46,956 nucleotides of DNA from UBA2883 sp050873965 (lineage in GTDB: Bacteria; Cyanobacteriota; Vampirovibrionia; Gastranaerophilales; Gastranaerophilaceae). The translations under genes were made by a program, and so were the position numbers. Below are positions 8,782-18,169 of this stretch, piece by piece. The notes under the pieces are model-generated. The model was given only the letters and a program-made list of their open reading frames with translations. It was not told where the DNA came from and searched no databases. The stretch lies in assembly GCA_050873965.1 (NCBI GenBank), contig JBNMJS010000003.1:1-46956 (forward strand), written 5' to 3'. Position 1 is the first letter of the stretch. Each line of letters starts with the position of its first letter.

Positions 8782-9648
8782 ATGGCAGTTGCTGGACTTA
8801 GGTCTACAGATAGTTTTGAAAAATATTTAGACCTGACTGGTAAAAAACAGTCAGTAAATCAAGGTCTGCCTAGAAATAATGGTGAAATACAACTATTTTC
8901 TAATGGGAAAGTAGTTGAACCTGAAAAAGGTGGCTCTCAAGGAGTTAGACGAACATCAGAAACTAATACTGGTGCTGCTGCAGGTTCTGCTAATGCTCCA
9001 ACAACGGGGACTGGCTCAGATCCGATGAGCATGACTGGTAGTCTATTCCAAACAAGTCTTGATGGTGGCGTAGTCGTTCCAATGGGACCAAGTTCAAGTG
9101 CTGGTGTTGGCTCAGTTTTAGGTGCATCAGGTATAAATCAACCTGATGGTGCTGATAGAAATGCTCCACAAGATGGTGCAACTGGCGGAAATCAACGAGG
9201 TGGTGCTACTGCTGGTGGTTCACAAAATGGCACCGGTACTGTAAATGACATGTTGTACAGTTTGTATGAACAAGCCATAAAAGAAGCAAAAGATGCTGAA
9301 GCTGCTGGTGGAGGTATTTTCGGAGCTGATATTTTAGGTGGTGGCACAGCAAATACTGGTGGTGCTGAAGGTACAGGTACTATAAATGGTGCTGAGGGTA
9401 CTGGTGGTACAGAAGGTACAAACCCACCTGTTGCAGGAGCACCACAAAATAATTCACCTGTAGATGATACGGGTGATGTACCTAATGATGGTACAAAACC
9501 AAACAATGATAACAAACCTGAAGATAATTCAAATAATACTTCTAAAGGTATAAACAACCAAGAAGAAAAACGAGTTGAACAAGAACGATTAGAAGCTGAA
9601 CAACGAAGACGACTTGAGGCTCAAAAGAATGATGAAGAGGCGGCTTAA
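8782..9648 (+). CDS. Low-complexity Gly/Thr/Asn-rich protein with charged C-terminal helix
   Basis: A 288-residue protein starting after AAGGAGCTGTT. Residues 1-55 are ordinary sequence, about 55-240 is Gly/Thr/Ala/Asn-rich and probably disordered (many TGG, GTGT and NNG units), and the last 35 residues form a highly charged helix or coiled coil ending EQRRRLEAQKNDEEAA. No signal peptide or membrane segment. I do not recognise the family. It overlaps the stop of the converging radical SAM gene by 4 bp. Its low-complexity sequence produces long empty frames on the other strand that are not genes. Confidence 0.65.
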   Translation: MAVAGLRSTDSFEKYLDLTGKKQSVNQGLPRNNGEIQLFSNGKVVEPEKGGSQGVRRTSETNTGAAAGSANAPTTGTGSDPMSMTGSLFQTSLDGGVVVPMGPSSSAGVGSVLGASGINQPDGADRNAPQDGATGGNQRGGATAGGSQNGTGTVNDMLYSLYEQAIKEAKDAEAAGGGIFGADILGGGTANTGGAEGTGTINGAEGTGGTEGTNPPVAGAPQNNSPVDDTGDVPNDGTKPNNDNKPEDNSNNTSKGINNQEEKRVEQERLEAEQRRRLEAQKNDEEAA

Positions 9649-11183
9649 GCCCTTTTCATAAGTCGATTATATTCGTTTATTAGTTGTTGTTTTGGTGGAT
9701 AAATTTCTATTATATCCCAAGGTAAATTAGAGTTTAAATCTAATTCTTCTGTTACGAATTTGTCTGTATCAATATTTAGTTGTTTTGCTACAGATTTGTA
9801 TGCTCCAATTTTTCCACCTTGTTTGTAAACTTCTATGAGATAATCTGTTATGCTATTATCTCCTCTTGAAATCATGGTTTGATAATAATCCCATTTTGCA
9901 CTTGAAAATTTAGGATTCATTCCGATTTTATGCAATTCTTTTTTTAGATATGCTTCTTTCTTTTCAAGAGATTTTGTACTTTCTCTAGCACACCATTGGA
10001 ATGGTGTATGAGGTTTTGGTACAAAAGTCGAGAATGAGAATGTTACATCAAATCCTTTAAATTCTTTTTTTATATCTTTTGCTAGTCGAATAAATTCATC
10101 TATATCTTCTTGGGTTTCAGTTGGTAAACCTAGCATTGCATATATTTTGAAACCTTTTAGACCATTTTCTTTTGCAACTTTGATTGCATTGAATAATTGT
10201 TCTTCTGTAATATTTTTATTAATAACTTTTCTAAGTCTTTCACTTGCTGCCTCAATTGCAATAGTTACATTTTTTTGCCCACAAGCTTTTAATGTTCTTA
10301 CGAAATCCGGTGTTATTGTATCTGCTCGGAGTGATGATATACTCATTTCAATTTCTTGACCTGATTGTATTTTTTTATAGATGTAATCACAAATATCATG
10401 GAATCTTGGATGTGCACTTACTAACGCTCCTAACAATGCAATTTTGTTTGTGTATTTCAAGCCCATTTCAATTTTATTGATAATTGCATCGTAATCAACA
10501 AATCTGGCTGGTAGATTTAAGTACGATGCAAGACAGAACCCACATCTGTTGTAACAACCTCTGGAAGTTTCAATTATAAAAGTATCTTTGAAAAAACTTT
10601 CATCACTTAGAATTGGAGTATGAACACATTGTGATAAATCTGTATGTGCTTTTTTTACTTTGTTTTCAAAGTTATGAATATATGGTACGTATATTCCATC
10701 AATTTGAGCAATTAGTTTTAAAACTTCTTCCCTTGGTTTGTCACGGTTTTCTTTAAGAATTTCTACTGCTTTTGTATTGACTCCTTCCCCATCTCCAATA
10801 ATTATGAAATCAAAAATATCTTTATATGGTTCAGGGTTTGCTGTCATTACAGGGCCACCTGCACATACAAATGGCATTCCATTACGTTCTTTTGACTTTA
10901 AAGGAATATTATATCTATCTAGAATAGAAAAAATGTTTATAAAGTCCATATCAAATGTGAAAGAAAAACATACTAAATCAACATCTTGAGGTCGTATTTT
11001 TGTTTTTGTTGTGTCCGTACAAATTCTTTCAACAAAAATGTCTTTCATTTCATCAAATTCTTTATTTATCCATAAAAATCCTAATGATGATAATGAAAAA
11101 GAATAACATTCCGGAAAAGCAAACCATACATTGTAGTTAGTTGGATTATTTACTTTTCTTTCATATAGGTAAGTTTCAGTCAT
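9645..11183 (-). CDS. Radical SAM enzyme with B12-binding-type N-terminal domain
   Basis: A 512-residue protein. The first 190 residues look like a cobalamin-binding-type domain (DVDLVCFSFTFDMD, CAGGPVMTANPEPY, FIIIGDGEG). The radical SAM core starts at about 200 with the 4Fe-4S cysteines in RGCYNRCGFC (Cys210, Cys214, Cys217), and further core motifs follow (KNVTIAIEAASE, GFKIYAMLGLPTET). It should cleave S-adenosylmethionine to a radical; the substrate is not predictable from sequence. The start lies only 3 bp after the stop of the upstream permease gene, with AAGGAAAT as ribosome binding site, so the two are co-transcribed. The exact subfamily is uncertain. Confidence 0.85.
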   Translation of the reverse strand: MTETYLYERKVNNPTNYNVWFAFPECYSFSLSSLGFLWINKEFDEMKDIFVERICTDTTKTKIRPQDVDLVCFSFTFDMDFINIFSILDRYNIPLKSKERNGMPFVCAGGPVMTANPEPYKDIFDFIIIGDGEGVNTKAVEILKENRDKPREEVLKLIAQIDGIYVPYIHNFENKVKKAHTDLSQCVHTPILSDESFFKDTFIIETSRGCYNRCGFCLASYLNLPARFVDYDAIINKIEMGLKYTNKIALLGALVSAHPRFHDICDYIYKKIQSGQEIEMSISSLRADTITPDFVRTLKACGQKNVTIAIEAASERLRKVINKNITEEQLFNAIKVAKENGLKGFKIYAMLGLPTETQEDIDEFIRLAKDIKKEFKGFDVTFSFSTFVPKPHTPFQWCARESTKSLEKKEAYLKKELHKIGMNPKFSSAKWDYYQTMISRGDNSITDYLIEVYKQGGKIGAYKSVAKQLNIDTDKFVTEELDLNSNLPWDIIEIYPPKQQLINEYNRLMKRA

Positions 11184-11186
11184 TGT

Positions 11187-12215
11187 TTATTCTATTTCCT
11201 TATTTATAGGTTTTATGTATAGTTCATCAATTAGAACACAAATTGTTGCAGCGATTGCAGGAGCAAAAATTACTCCGATTGCACCAAGATATTGAGCAGT
11301 TACAAATACTGCAAAAAATATGATTAGTGGATGTAAATCCATAAATTTGCTAAATACATAAGGTCTTATAAAATTATTTTGTATCCATTGTGCAATAAGA
11401 TAGAATAATAATACTAAGCTAACCATAAGAGGTCCAAGATGATAGCACATTATTATACATAAAATTATTGTTATTGTTGCACCAATGATTGGTATCAAAT
11501 CTAAAATGGCAGCTAATACACCTAATAGTATTGCAGAATCTACTTTCATTAGTAGTAGTGGAATCATAAAACAAATGCCGATACCAACTGTTACAATACT
11601 TTGTGCTATTACATAACTACCGATTTTTTGTGAAATTGAATCTGCAATTGCTCCTGCTTTTTTCTTGATATGTTCAGGAAATAGTAAGAGAAATCCTTTT
11701 TTAATCAAATCTCTATCTACGATGAAGTAATATGTGATAACACACATTGAAAGTAGATATATTATTGCAGTTGCAAGGTTCATAGTTATTTCGATAGATT
11801 GATTAACAATGTTTGTAGTGAATTTTGAAACTGGTTCAACGAAAGAAGTTACATCTATCATTGAAACAAGACTTTGCCCAAGAATTTTTTGTTGAAGTAC
11901 GAAGTTTCTTATTGTATCAATTCTTTCTGGTAAAGAGTTTATGAACAAATCTACTTGTTTTACTGTTACAACGACTAGTGGCAAAAATACTGCAAAAAGT
12001 ATTAGTGTCATACCAGTCATAACAATACTTGCAGCAAGTGGACGATTCATTTTTAGGCTAAACTTGTCAACAAGTGGATTAAGTGAACAAGCGAATACGT
12101 AAGATATAAAAAATAGCATTGCTATTGTTGTAATTTGTGAAAAGAACTTAATCAATAATATAACCATTAAAAGAAAGATTATATTTTTTACTGTAATGCT
12201 ATTTTTAAAAGCCAT
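11187..12215 (-). CDS. AI-2E family (PerM/TqsA-like) membrane transporter
   Basis: A 342-residue integral membrane protein with about eight hydrophobic segments and the family layout: two N-terminal helix pairs, a soluble stretch around 85-150 (NSLPERIDTIRNFVLQQ), then a helical bundle with the conserved GAIADSISQKIGSYV-like region. The DLIPIIGATI motif and the C-terminal GVIFAPAIAAT segment complete it. Family members are described as autoinducer-2 exporters or Na+/H+ antiporters, so the substrate is open. GAGG precedes the ATG. It is the first gene of a two-gene minus-strand operon with the radical SAM enzyme. Confidence 0.85.
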   Translation of the reverse strand: MAFKNSITVKNIIFLLMVILLIKFFSQITTIAMLFFISYVFACSLNPLVDKFSLKMNRPLAASIVMTGMTLILFAVFLPLVVVTVKQVDLFINSLPERIDTIRNFVLQQKILGQSLVSMIDVTSFVEPVSKFTTNIVNQSIEITMNLATAIIYLLSMCVITYYFIVDRDLIKKGFLLLFPEHIKKKAGAIADSISQKIGSYVIAQSIVTVGIGICFMIPLLLMKVDSAILLGVLAAILDLIPIIGATITIILCIIMCYHLGPLMVSLVLLFYLIAQWIQNNFIRPYVFSKFMDLHPLIIFFAVFVTAQYLGAIGVIFAPAIAATICVLIDELYIKPINKEIE

Positions 12216-12285
12216 AAAAACCTCATTTTATCTATCTGACTACAAAGGTCATGATAGCAAAAAGAGGTTTGAAAATAAACACATA

Positions 12286-12798
12286 TTAAGCTAATAATTG
12301 TTGTAAATATTCTGGATTATCAATTTGTTCCATTTTACCAGTATTTGGGTTCATAAATGTTAGCATAAATCTATCATTAGCATTTTTTGGAAATAAATTT
12401 GGTTGAAGAAAAGCCGTGTATCCTTTTTCTTTAAGTGCGTTTAATGCAGGACGAAGATTCATATCTGCTTGTTTGTTAGGTATCATTGTATTTTGTACTT
12501 GACGCATTGCACTATCTTTTATTGCATCTTGCATTCCTGGTTGTTCATAGTTTGAGATATTTACTCTTTCGCCGTTTTGGTTAACATAATCTTCATTCGT
12601 TCTTGGTATATTATTTATGCTTTGTTTTGGGTTGTTTAAAAATACGATACTACTATTATCATGAAAATTGATGTTGTTATTAAGCCATTCATTGCTAGCA
12701 GTTATCTCACGTGTAACAGCACCTTCTTGTGCTTGTGGTGAAATATTACCACTCATTGGTTGTGTTCTTAATGAATCTGGTGTTGAAACTGCTGTCAT
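12286..12798 (-). CDS. Hypothetical protein
   Basis: A 170-residue protein, Asn/Gln-rich, without signal peptide or transmembrane segments. The N-terminal 100 residues look disordered (polar, repetitive Asn); the C-terminal 65 residues (LRPALNALKEKGYTAFLQPNLFP onward) look folded. GAGGA precedes the ATG. Not recognised. It lies 70 bp upstream of the AI-2E-type gene on the same strand, with a separate leader. Confidence 0.6.
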   Translation of the reverse strand: MTAVSTPDSLRTQPMSGNISPQAQEGAVTREITASNEWLNNNINFHDNSSIVFLNNPKQSINNIPRTNEDYVNQNGERVNISNYEQPGMQDAIKDSAMRQVQNTMIPNKQADMNLRPALNALKEKGYTAFLQPNLFPKNANDRFMLTFMNPNTGKMEQIDNPEYLQQLLA

Positions 12799-13139
12799 AA
12801 AATCCTCGTAAATTCTTCTTATGTATATATAAAGTTAAAAAGTATATACTAATTGCCTTTTTTGCTCTTTGTTTGTAACATGTCTTTACAAATCAATCTT
12901 ATTGTATAAATGTCTAAAATATTGATAAAATAAGCATTTTGTATAACTTTTAAGTAACTATTTTGAATAAATGTAACAAATATGAAAGAATAATGTTATA
13001 TACTTTGTATATATGGGTACATGATATATGTAACTAATCTAATCTCTTTTCTTTATTTTCTCCTCCACTATAAAAAGCGTGAGTATGTGCCGTATCAGTA
13101 AATAGATCGGCATTTATTTTTTGTAAGGAATTAAGATTT

Positions 13140-13156
13140 GTCAGGCTCTACCTGAC
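13140..13156. repeat. Short hairpin, TCAGGCT family copy 1
   Basis: GTCAGG-CTCTA-CCTGAC, a 6-bp stem. A second copy with a 5-bp stem (TCAGG-CTTTG-CCTGA, 13330-13344) flanks the other side of the repeat cluster, so the cluster is bracketed by two related hairpins. Confidence 0.55.
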
Positions 13157-13194
13157 TATAGATATAAATATAAATTGTTTAATCATATTTTATA

Positions 13195-13230
13195 CGTCAT
13201 TACGAGGAGTGAAACGACGAAGTAATCCAG
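13195..13230 (+). repeat. Interspersed repeat, CGTCATTACGAGGAG type
   Basis: The stretch runs from CGTCATTACGAGG through GTGAAACGACGAAG to TAATCC. I recognise this as a kind of dispersed intergenic repeat seen in many bacterial genomes. Related in layout (GTCAT...GAAG...ATC) to the facing arms at 13250-13313. Confidence 0.55.
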
Positions 13231-13249
13231 TAAAATATAGTAATAAAAT

Positions 13250-13313
13250 AGATACTTCGGCTAAAGCCTCAGTATGACAGAGTTTTTGTCATTCTGAGCG
13301 TAGCGAAGAATCT
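13250..13313. repeat. Palindromic repeat pair forming a long imperfect hairpin
   Basis: Left arm 13250-13282 contains ATACTTCGGCT, GCCTCAG and ATGACA; right arm 13288-13313 contains GTCATTCTGAG and GCGAAGAATCT. ATGACA/TGTCAT, CTCAG/CTGAG and CTTCG/CGAAG pair, giving an imperfect stem of more than 20 bp with a short loop. Diverged, inverted copies lie at 1420-1484 and 1876-1920. Confidence 0.6.
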
Positions 13314-13329
13314 ATTTTTTAGTTGTTAT

Positions 13330-13344
13330 TCAGGCTTTGCCTGA
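13330..13344. repeat. Short hairpin, TCAGGCT family copy 2
   Basis: TCAGG-CTTTG-CCTGA. Partner of the hairpin at 13140-13156; the two bracket the repeat cluster. Confidence 0.5.
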
Positions 13345-13440
13345 CAAAAATTAAATAAATTAATAAAAATAACTAAAAATCTAAATTGGACATTTTGTAT
13401 TGCTTATTTTAAAATCTTATAGGAGATAGGGAGTAGGAAT

Positions 13441-14412
13441 ATGAAAGCAATAGTTTTTAATGATAAAGATGGACTACATTTAGATAATAATTATAAAAAA
13501 CCTGTACCTCAAAAGGGTGAAGCACTTATAAAGGTGACATTGGCAGGCATTTGTAATACAGATTATGAAATAACTAAAGGTTATATGGGATATAACGGTA
13601 TTCTAGGACACGAATTTATTGGTACTGTTGAAGAAATCAATGATGAAGATAAATCACTTCTAGGTAAACGTGTTACTGCTGAAATTAGTTATGGTTGTAA
13701 CAATCCTGAATGTGAATGGTGTGCTGTTAAAAATTACCGTCACTGTCCTGATAGACATACTTTGGGAATTTGGAGAAAAGATGGTTGTTTTGCTGAATAT
13801 GTTACTATGCCATTGAATGTATTGTTTGAAATTCCTGAAAATGTTGAAGATGAACAAGCCGTTTTTGTTGAACCTTTGGCTGCTGCTTGTGAAATTACTG
13901 AACAATTGCATATTCAACCTATTCAAAAAGTTGTTGTTTTAGGTGATGGAAAATTAGGACTTACAACTGCTCTTACTCTTTCTGCTCAAGGACTTGATGT
14001 TACATTGATTGGTAAGCATCAAAATAAATTAGATATTGCAAAAAATCAAGGTGTAAAAATTCAACTTTTACAAGATACAAAAATAGAAAATGTTTATGAT
14101 GTAGTAGTTGAAGCAACTGGCTCTGTTTCTGGTTTTGAAACATCACTTAGTCTTGTTAAACCAAGAGGGGTATTAGTTTTAAAAAGCACAATTGCTACAG
14201 GTAAAGAACTTAATCTTGCACCAATAGTTATCAATGAAATAACTGTATTAGGTTCAAGATGTGGACAGTTTCCACCAGCATTGAACTTGTTAGCAAAACA
14301 TAGAATTGATTTCAAACCATTTATTTCAGCAGTTTATTCAATAGATGATGTGATTGAAGCGTTTGAAGCTAATAAATCAAAAGAAACATTGAAAGTACTT
14401 ATTAAATTTTAA
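13441..14412 (+). CDS. Zinc-dependent alcohol dehydrogenase family protein (MDR)
   Basis: Medium-chain dehydrogenase/reductase, 323 residues. Catalytic zinc ligands are visible at Cys38 (GICNTD), His57-Glu58 (GHEF) and Glu144 (VEPLAAA). The structural-zinc cysteines are 86, 91, 94 and 102. The NAD(P)-binding fold begins with VVVLGDGKLGL at about 164-174. It should oxidise an alcohol or polyol, or reduce the carbonyl; the substrate is not readable. AGGAGATAGGGAG precedes the ATG. An MFS exporter gene follows 17 bp later, so the two are probably co-transcribed. Confidence 0.9.
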   Translation: MKAIVFNDKDGLHLDNNYKKPVPQKGEALIKVTLAGICNTDYEITKGYMGYNGILGHEFIGTVEEINDEDKSLLGKRVTAEISYGCNNPECEWCAVKNYRHCPDRHTLGIWRKDGCFAEYVTMPLNVLFEIPENVEDEQAVFVEPLAAACEITEQLHIQPIQKVVVLGDGKLGLTTALTLSAQGLDVTLIGKHQNKLDIAKNQGVKIQLLQDTKIENVYDVVVEATGSVSGFETSLSLVKPRGVLVLKSTIATGKELNLAPIVINEITVLGSRCGQFPPALNLLAKHRIDFKPFISAVYSIDDVIEAFEANKSKETLKVLIKF

Positions 14413-14429
14413 TTATTTTAAGGTGTAAA

Positions 14430-15602
14430 ATGGATAGTCAAAAGAAAAAAGCAATAACTTGGTTGTCATTAGGGCATTTAATAAATGATTCTTATACTGG
14501 TTTTATCAATCCGATAATGCCATTTATTGCTGCAAAATTAGGCATAACAATGGCAATTGCGACAGTTGTATTGAGTATTCCAAATATATTTTCATCATTG
14601 TTACAGCCTATATTCGGTTTTTTTGCTGATAATATGCTTAAAAGGGTATTTATATTTTGGGGCTTGATAATGACTTCAATATTTATACCGTTGACACCAT
14701 TAGCACCAAATGTTTATGTTTTGATTTTATTTATCATATTAGGTAGTTTGGGCAGTAGTTTTTATCATCCACAATCAACTGGATTTGTAAATAAGTTTGC
14801 TGGTACAGATGATGATGGAGCAAGAAAAATGGGCTTATTTATAAGTATGGGCTCTATTGGTTATGCTCTTGGTCCATTGATTGCTGCTGCCGTTACTCAA
14901 TATTTTGATATGCATAGAATGCCTGTAACATCTATTATGGGTTTAACATTAGCAAGTTTTATGTTTGTTTGTGTTCCAAAATTATCTGATATGTATCCAA
15001 AACCTGAATACAAAAAGTTTAAAGAGTCTTTTGTTACAATACTTTCTAATAGTACAATGAATTTACTTATGATTCTTTCAATGATGAAAGTATTGATTAC
15101 AACAAGTTGTTGTACATTATTACCATTCTTATGGAAGAATGAAATGCATTATTCACCAATATATATTGGTGTTGCTTTGTTCTTGTTTGTATTAGCAGGT
15201 GGAGTTGGTTCTTTAACTAGCAGAAGTATTGAAGTTCGTTATGGTACAAAAAATCTTTTGTATTTTTCAATGATAATTACATTACCAATGATAGTTTTAT
15301 TCCATTTGACATATCAACATCACCCAATTATATCATTGATAACATTTGTTATTATTGGTTATACAACGATGTTGGCACAACCTGTTACTATGGTTTTAGG
15401 ACAAAAATTACTACCTCAATTTAAGAGTATTGTAGCAGGATTTATGAATGGTTTCGCTTGGGGTGTTATCGCAATTTGTTTATCATTGATTGGTTTATGT
15501 GCTCAAAAATTTGGTATAACAAATGTGTTAATGTTCTTGTCTGTTCTTCCTGCAATAACATCATATATTATTAAATATATTCCAGATGAATTAACAGATT
15601 AG
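14430..15602 (+). CDS. MFS transporter, fosmidomycin-resistance-like
   Basis: A 390-residue permease with about 12 hydrophobic helices. The N-terminal LGHLINDSYTGFINPIMPFIA and the following GFFADNMLKR loop resemble the Fsr (fosmidomycin resistance) branch of the major facilitator superfamily, usually drug or metabolite exporters in the inner membrane. It follows the zinc dehydrogenase gene after 17 bp (weak AAGGTG ribosome site) and likely shares its mRNA, though no pathway link is evident. The real substrate is unknown. Confidence 0.85.
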   Translation: MDSQKKKAITWLSLGHLINDSYTGFINPIMPFIAAKLGITMAIATVVLSIPNIFSSLLQPIFGFFADNMLKRVFIFWGLIMTSIFIPLTPLAPNVYVLILFIILGSLGSSFYHPQSTGFVNKFAGTDDDGARKMGLFISMGSIGYALGPLIAAAVTQYFDMHRMPVTSIMGLTLASFMFVCVPKLSDMYPKPEYKKFKESFVTILSNSTMNLLMILSMMKVLITTSCCTLLPFLWKNEMHYSPIYIGVALFLFVLAGGVGSLTSRSIEVRYGTKNLLYFSMIITLPMIVLFHLTYQHHPIISLITFVIIGYTTMLAQPVTMVLGQKLLPQFKSIVAGFMNGFAWGVIAICLSLIGLCAQKFGITNVLMFLSVLPAITSYIIKYIPDELTD

Positions 15603-15634
15603 GTTTATATTAAATATTTGCACGTATTTTTAAT

Positions 15635-18073
15635 ATGTGTAATAATCACGATATGAAAGAGATTTTTGTTGATTTGTTGCAAAACAAAAATACGTTGATG
15701 TTTGCAGCAGCAATTTCTTATATTTTGGGTTTATTTGCGTATTTTACAGATAAACCAATTTTGTTTGCGAGTGTGTTTACTCTTTCATCATTAGTATTAT
15801 TATTGAAAAATTTTCCTTGGAAAGTTGTTTTATTATGGGTGTTTATATTTTATGTAGCATTTTTTAATGCGAGTTTAAGAATAAAAAATTCTGACGAATT
15901 ATTTAGTTTAGCACCTGTAGATGGAACAATTTACGGTCAGATTGTTTCTATTCCAAATAGTAATATTCAAAATAATTCTAAATTCTTTTTTAGAGTTGAA
16001 AAGATAAAAACAAATAATGGTGTAACTAAAATTTTGTCAAACAAAGTTTTGGTAAATATGAATAGTGAAACTGATAGTGATTTTAGTCACTTGTTGATAG
16101 GTAATTATTATGAAATAGATGGCAAATTACGTAAACCGTTTAAGGCATCTAATCCTTCTCAATTTTCTTATGGAAATTATTTGCGTAATTTCCAAACATA
16201 TACATTATTTTATGCTGATAAGACTGACGTAAGAAATGTTTCTCATAAATTGTCTATTCGTTGGAAAGTTATTCAATTTTTGAATAATAAACGTAATGAT
16301 ATTATCAATACTCATTCAAAATATTTAAAAAGTCCTAATTTAGAAATATTAGGTGGTATTGTGTTCGGTGATGATGCAGTTGCTCCACCTGATTATATCA
16401 AAACTACTTTTATCAATTCTGGTTTGTTGCACATTCTTGCAGCATCAGGCATGAATGTTGCGTTTATTAGTGGATTTTTATTTTTCTTTTTACGTAATTT
16501 TGGTGTTCCTTATAATGTTCGTGTTATTTCTGGAATATTAGTTATAATTTTGTATTCTTTGATGACAGGGCTTGGTGCATCAGTTATACGTGCAGCGTTG
16601 ATGCTGATATTTATATTGTTAGGTAAGTTGATTGATAGAGACGCTCATAGTGTTGCATTATTGTCCTTTGTTGGATTGTTGATGTTGATATACAATCCTG
16701 CTTATATAAATGATGTTGGTTTCCAATTATCGTTTATAGTTACGTTTGGAATATTGGTATCTGCAAATGTTGTAATGGAATATACAAAGAAAATGCCAAT
16801 GTGGTTATCTGGTGCTATATTTATTCCTATAATTGCTCAAGTTTGGGTAGTGCCTATTCAAATGTTTTATTTTAATACGATTAGTACTTATTCTGTATTT
16901 GCAAATATTGTTACTATGCCATTTTTATCAGTTATAAGTTTTGGTGGTTTTGTTAGTTCTGTATTTTCACTATTTGAACCTATCGCAGACTTTGTTTGTC
17001 ATAGTTTTGATTTCGTTTTGAATCCGTTATTAAATATTTTGGTTTGGATTTCGACATTCTTTGCACAATTACCTCATTCGTTATTTATTACAACCCACCC
17101 TAGTATTGTGCAAATATTATTATATTATGTGATATTAGGTTTGCTAGTTGTTGTATTAAAAACAAAGTTCGAAAATAAAAAGATAAATATTTTGTGTATA
17201 GTTTTATTTTTGATTTTGGCATTCTCAACTTTTCTTCATTTTCCAAACCATAATCTTGAAGTGATTGCTTTTGATGTTGGTAATGCCGATGCATTTTTAT
17301 TAAAGACTCCACAAAACAAATATTTTATAATTGATAGTGGAAAATCTGGATATAAGGGTAGACGTTCTCAAGCAGATATTATTATTTTAAAATATTTAAA
17401 AGATAAAGGTATTAAAGATATAGAAGGTGTTATTGTTACTCACTTTGATGATGACCATGCAGGTGGTGTCGTTGATTTGGTTAAGGATTTGCACGTTAAA
17501 AATGTTTATATGAATTCTTTAACAGAAGATAAAAGACTAGCAAAAAGGATTTATAGAGTTGTTGATAAAAATAAGGATTCGAAGAAAATTTTAGCAAAAA
17601 ATAATAAAGTTATTTATAAAGAAGATAATTTTGTTATGATAACGTATATGGCAAACTTTATTATTAGTGGAAAAGATAGTAGCGAGAATGAAAATTCTGT
17701 TATTACTTTGGTGCAAAATGGTAAAATGAGTATGTTGTTTACTGGTGATTCTGGAGTTAAGGCATTTAATAAGTTAAAGTATGAATTACCGAGAAATATA
17801 ACAGTTTTAAAAGTCGGTCATCACGGAGCTAAGAATGTTATAAATAAAGAAATGATGAATTATTTGAATCCAAAAGTTTCTTTGGTTTCTGTTGGTTATA
17901 ACAGATATGGTCACCCAAATCCAGTTACTATGAAGATATTAGAAAGGTCAAAAGTTGTTCGTACGGACCGTTTGAATTCTATAAAAGTAGTTGCGAAGAA
18001 AAATAGTTATGAAGTTTATGGGTTTGATTCAAGATTGCATAAATATTACAAACGATTTGAGAGAAATTATTAG
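15635..18073 (+). CDS. comEC: ComEC/Rec2 DNA internalisation channel
   Basis: An 812-residue inner membrane protein. It has an N-terminal membrane/DUF4131-like part (about 20-200), then the Competence core with the motif LAASGMNVAFISG near residue 267 and about ten helices. The C-terminal metallo-beta-lactamase-like nuclease domain has HFDDDH (from His603) and VGHHG (His729-His730). The family moves single-stranded DNA into the cytosol during natural transformation; the C-terminal domain is thought to degrade the other strand. Start choice is uncertain: no ribosome binding site is seen before 15635, and a second ATG lies 15 bp downstream. No comEA is seen nearby. Confidence 0.92.
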   Translation: MCNNHDMKEIFVDLLQNKNTLMFAAAISYILGLFAYFTDKPILFASVFTLSSLVLLLKNFPWKVVLLWVFIFYVAFFNASLRIKNSDELFSLAPVDGTIYGQIVSIPNSNIQNNSKFFFRVEKIKTNNGVTKILSNKVLVNMNSETDSDFSHLLIGNYYEIDGKLRKPFKASNPSQFSYGNYLRNFQTYTLFYADKTDVRNVSHKLSIRWKVIQFLNNKRNDIINTHSKYLKSPNLEILGGIVFGDDAVAPPDYIKTTFINSGLLHILAASGMNVAFISGFLFFFLRNFGVPYNVRVISGILVIILYSLMTGLGASVIRAALMLIFILLGKLIDRDAHSVALLSFVGLLMLIYNPAYINDVGFQLSFIVTFGILVSANVVMEYTKKMPMWLSGAIFIPIIAQVWVVPIQMFYFNTISTYSVFANIVTMPFLSVISFGGFVSSVFSLFEPIADFVCHSFDFVLNPLLNILVWISTFFAQLPHSLFITTHPSIVQILLYYVILGLLVVVLKTKFENKKINILCIVLFLILAFSTFLHFPNHNLEVIAFDVGNADAFLLKTPQNKYFIIDSGKSGYKGRRSQADIIILKYLKDKGIKDIEGVIVTHFDDDHAGGVVDLVKDLHVKNVYMNSLTEDKRLAKRIYRVVDKNKDSKKILAKNNKVIYKEDNFVMITYMANFIISGKDSSENENSVITLVQNGKMSMLFTGDSGVKAFNKLKYELPRNITVLKVGHHGAKNVINKEMMNYLNPKVSLVSVGYNRYGHPNPVTMKILERSKVVRTDRLNSIKVVAKKNSYEVYGFDSRLHKYYKRFERNY

Positions 18074-18110
18074 TCTTTTTGTAATATTGCGTAATATTTA
18101 GTGATAAATT

Positions 18111-18131
18111 AGGCAATTTTTTATATTGCCT
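18111..18131 (+). terminator. Possible terminator after comEC
   Basis: AGGCAAT, an 7-nt T-rich loop, ATTGCCT. The stem is 7 bp, but the downstream sequence is only mildly T-rich, so termination is not certain. Confidence 0.35.
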
Positions 18132-18169
18132 GTTATTTATATAGATGTGAAATTTAAAGAAGGTGTGTT

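Larger units (their letters stand above)
12799..13440. other. Non-coding stretch with several repeat elements
   Basis: No gene is supported. The left part is AT-rich and contains the divergent upstream regions of the flanking genes. From 13140 on it is packed with short palindromes and interspersed repeats: a GTCAGG...CCTGAC hairpin, a GTCATTACGAGGAGTGAAACGACGAAG-type unit, a facing pair of arms, and a TCAGG...CCTGA hairpin. They are listed separately. Confidence 0.55.

Noticed and set aside
8990..9557. Long minus-strand frames opposite the Gly/Thr-rich gene
   Set aside because: They are mirror products of low-complexity DNA, lack ribosome sites, and have implausible Pro/Val-rich products.
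12799..13440. CRISPR array
   Set aside because: The repeats are unlike each other, unequally spaced and partly inverted; no repeat-spacer pattern and no cas genes nearby.
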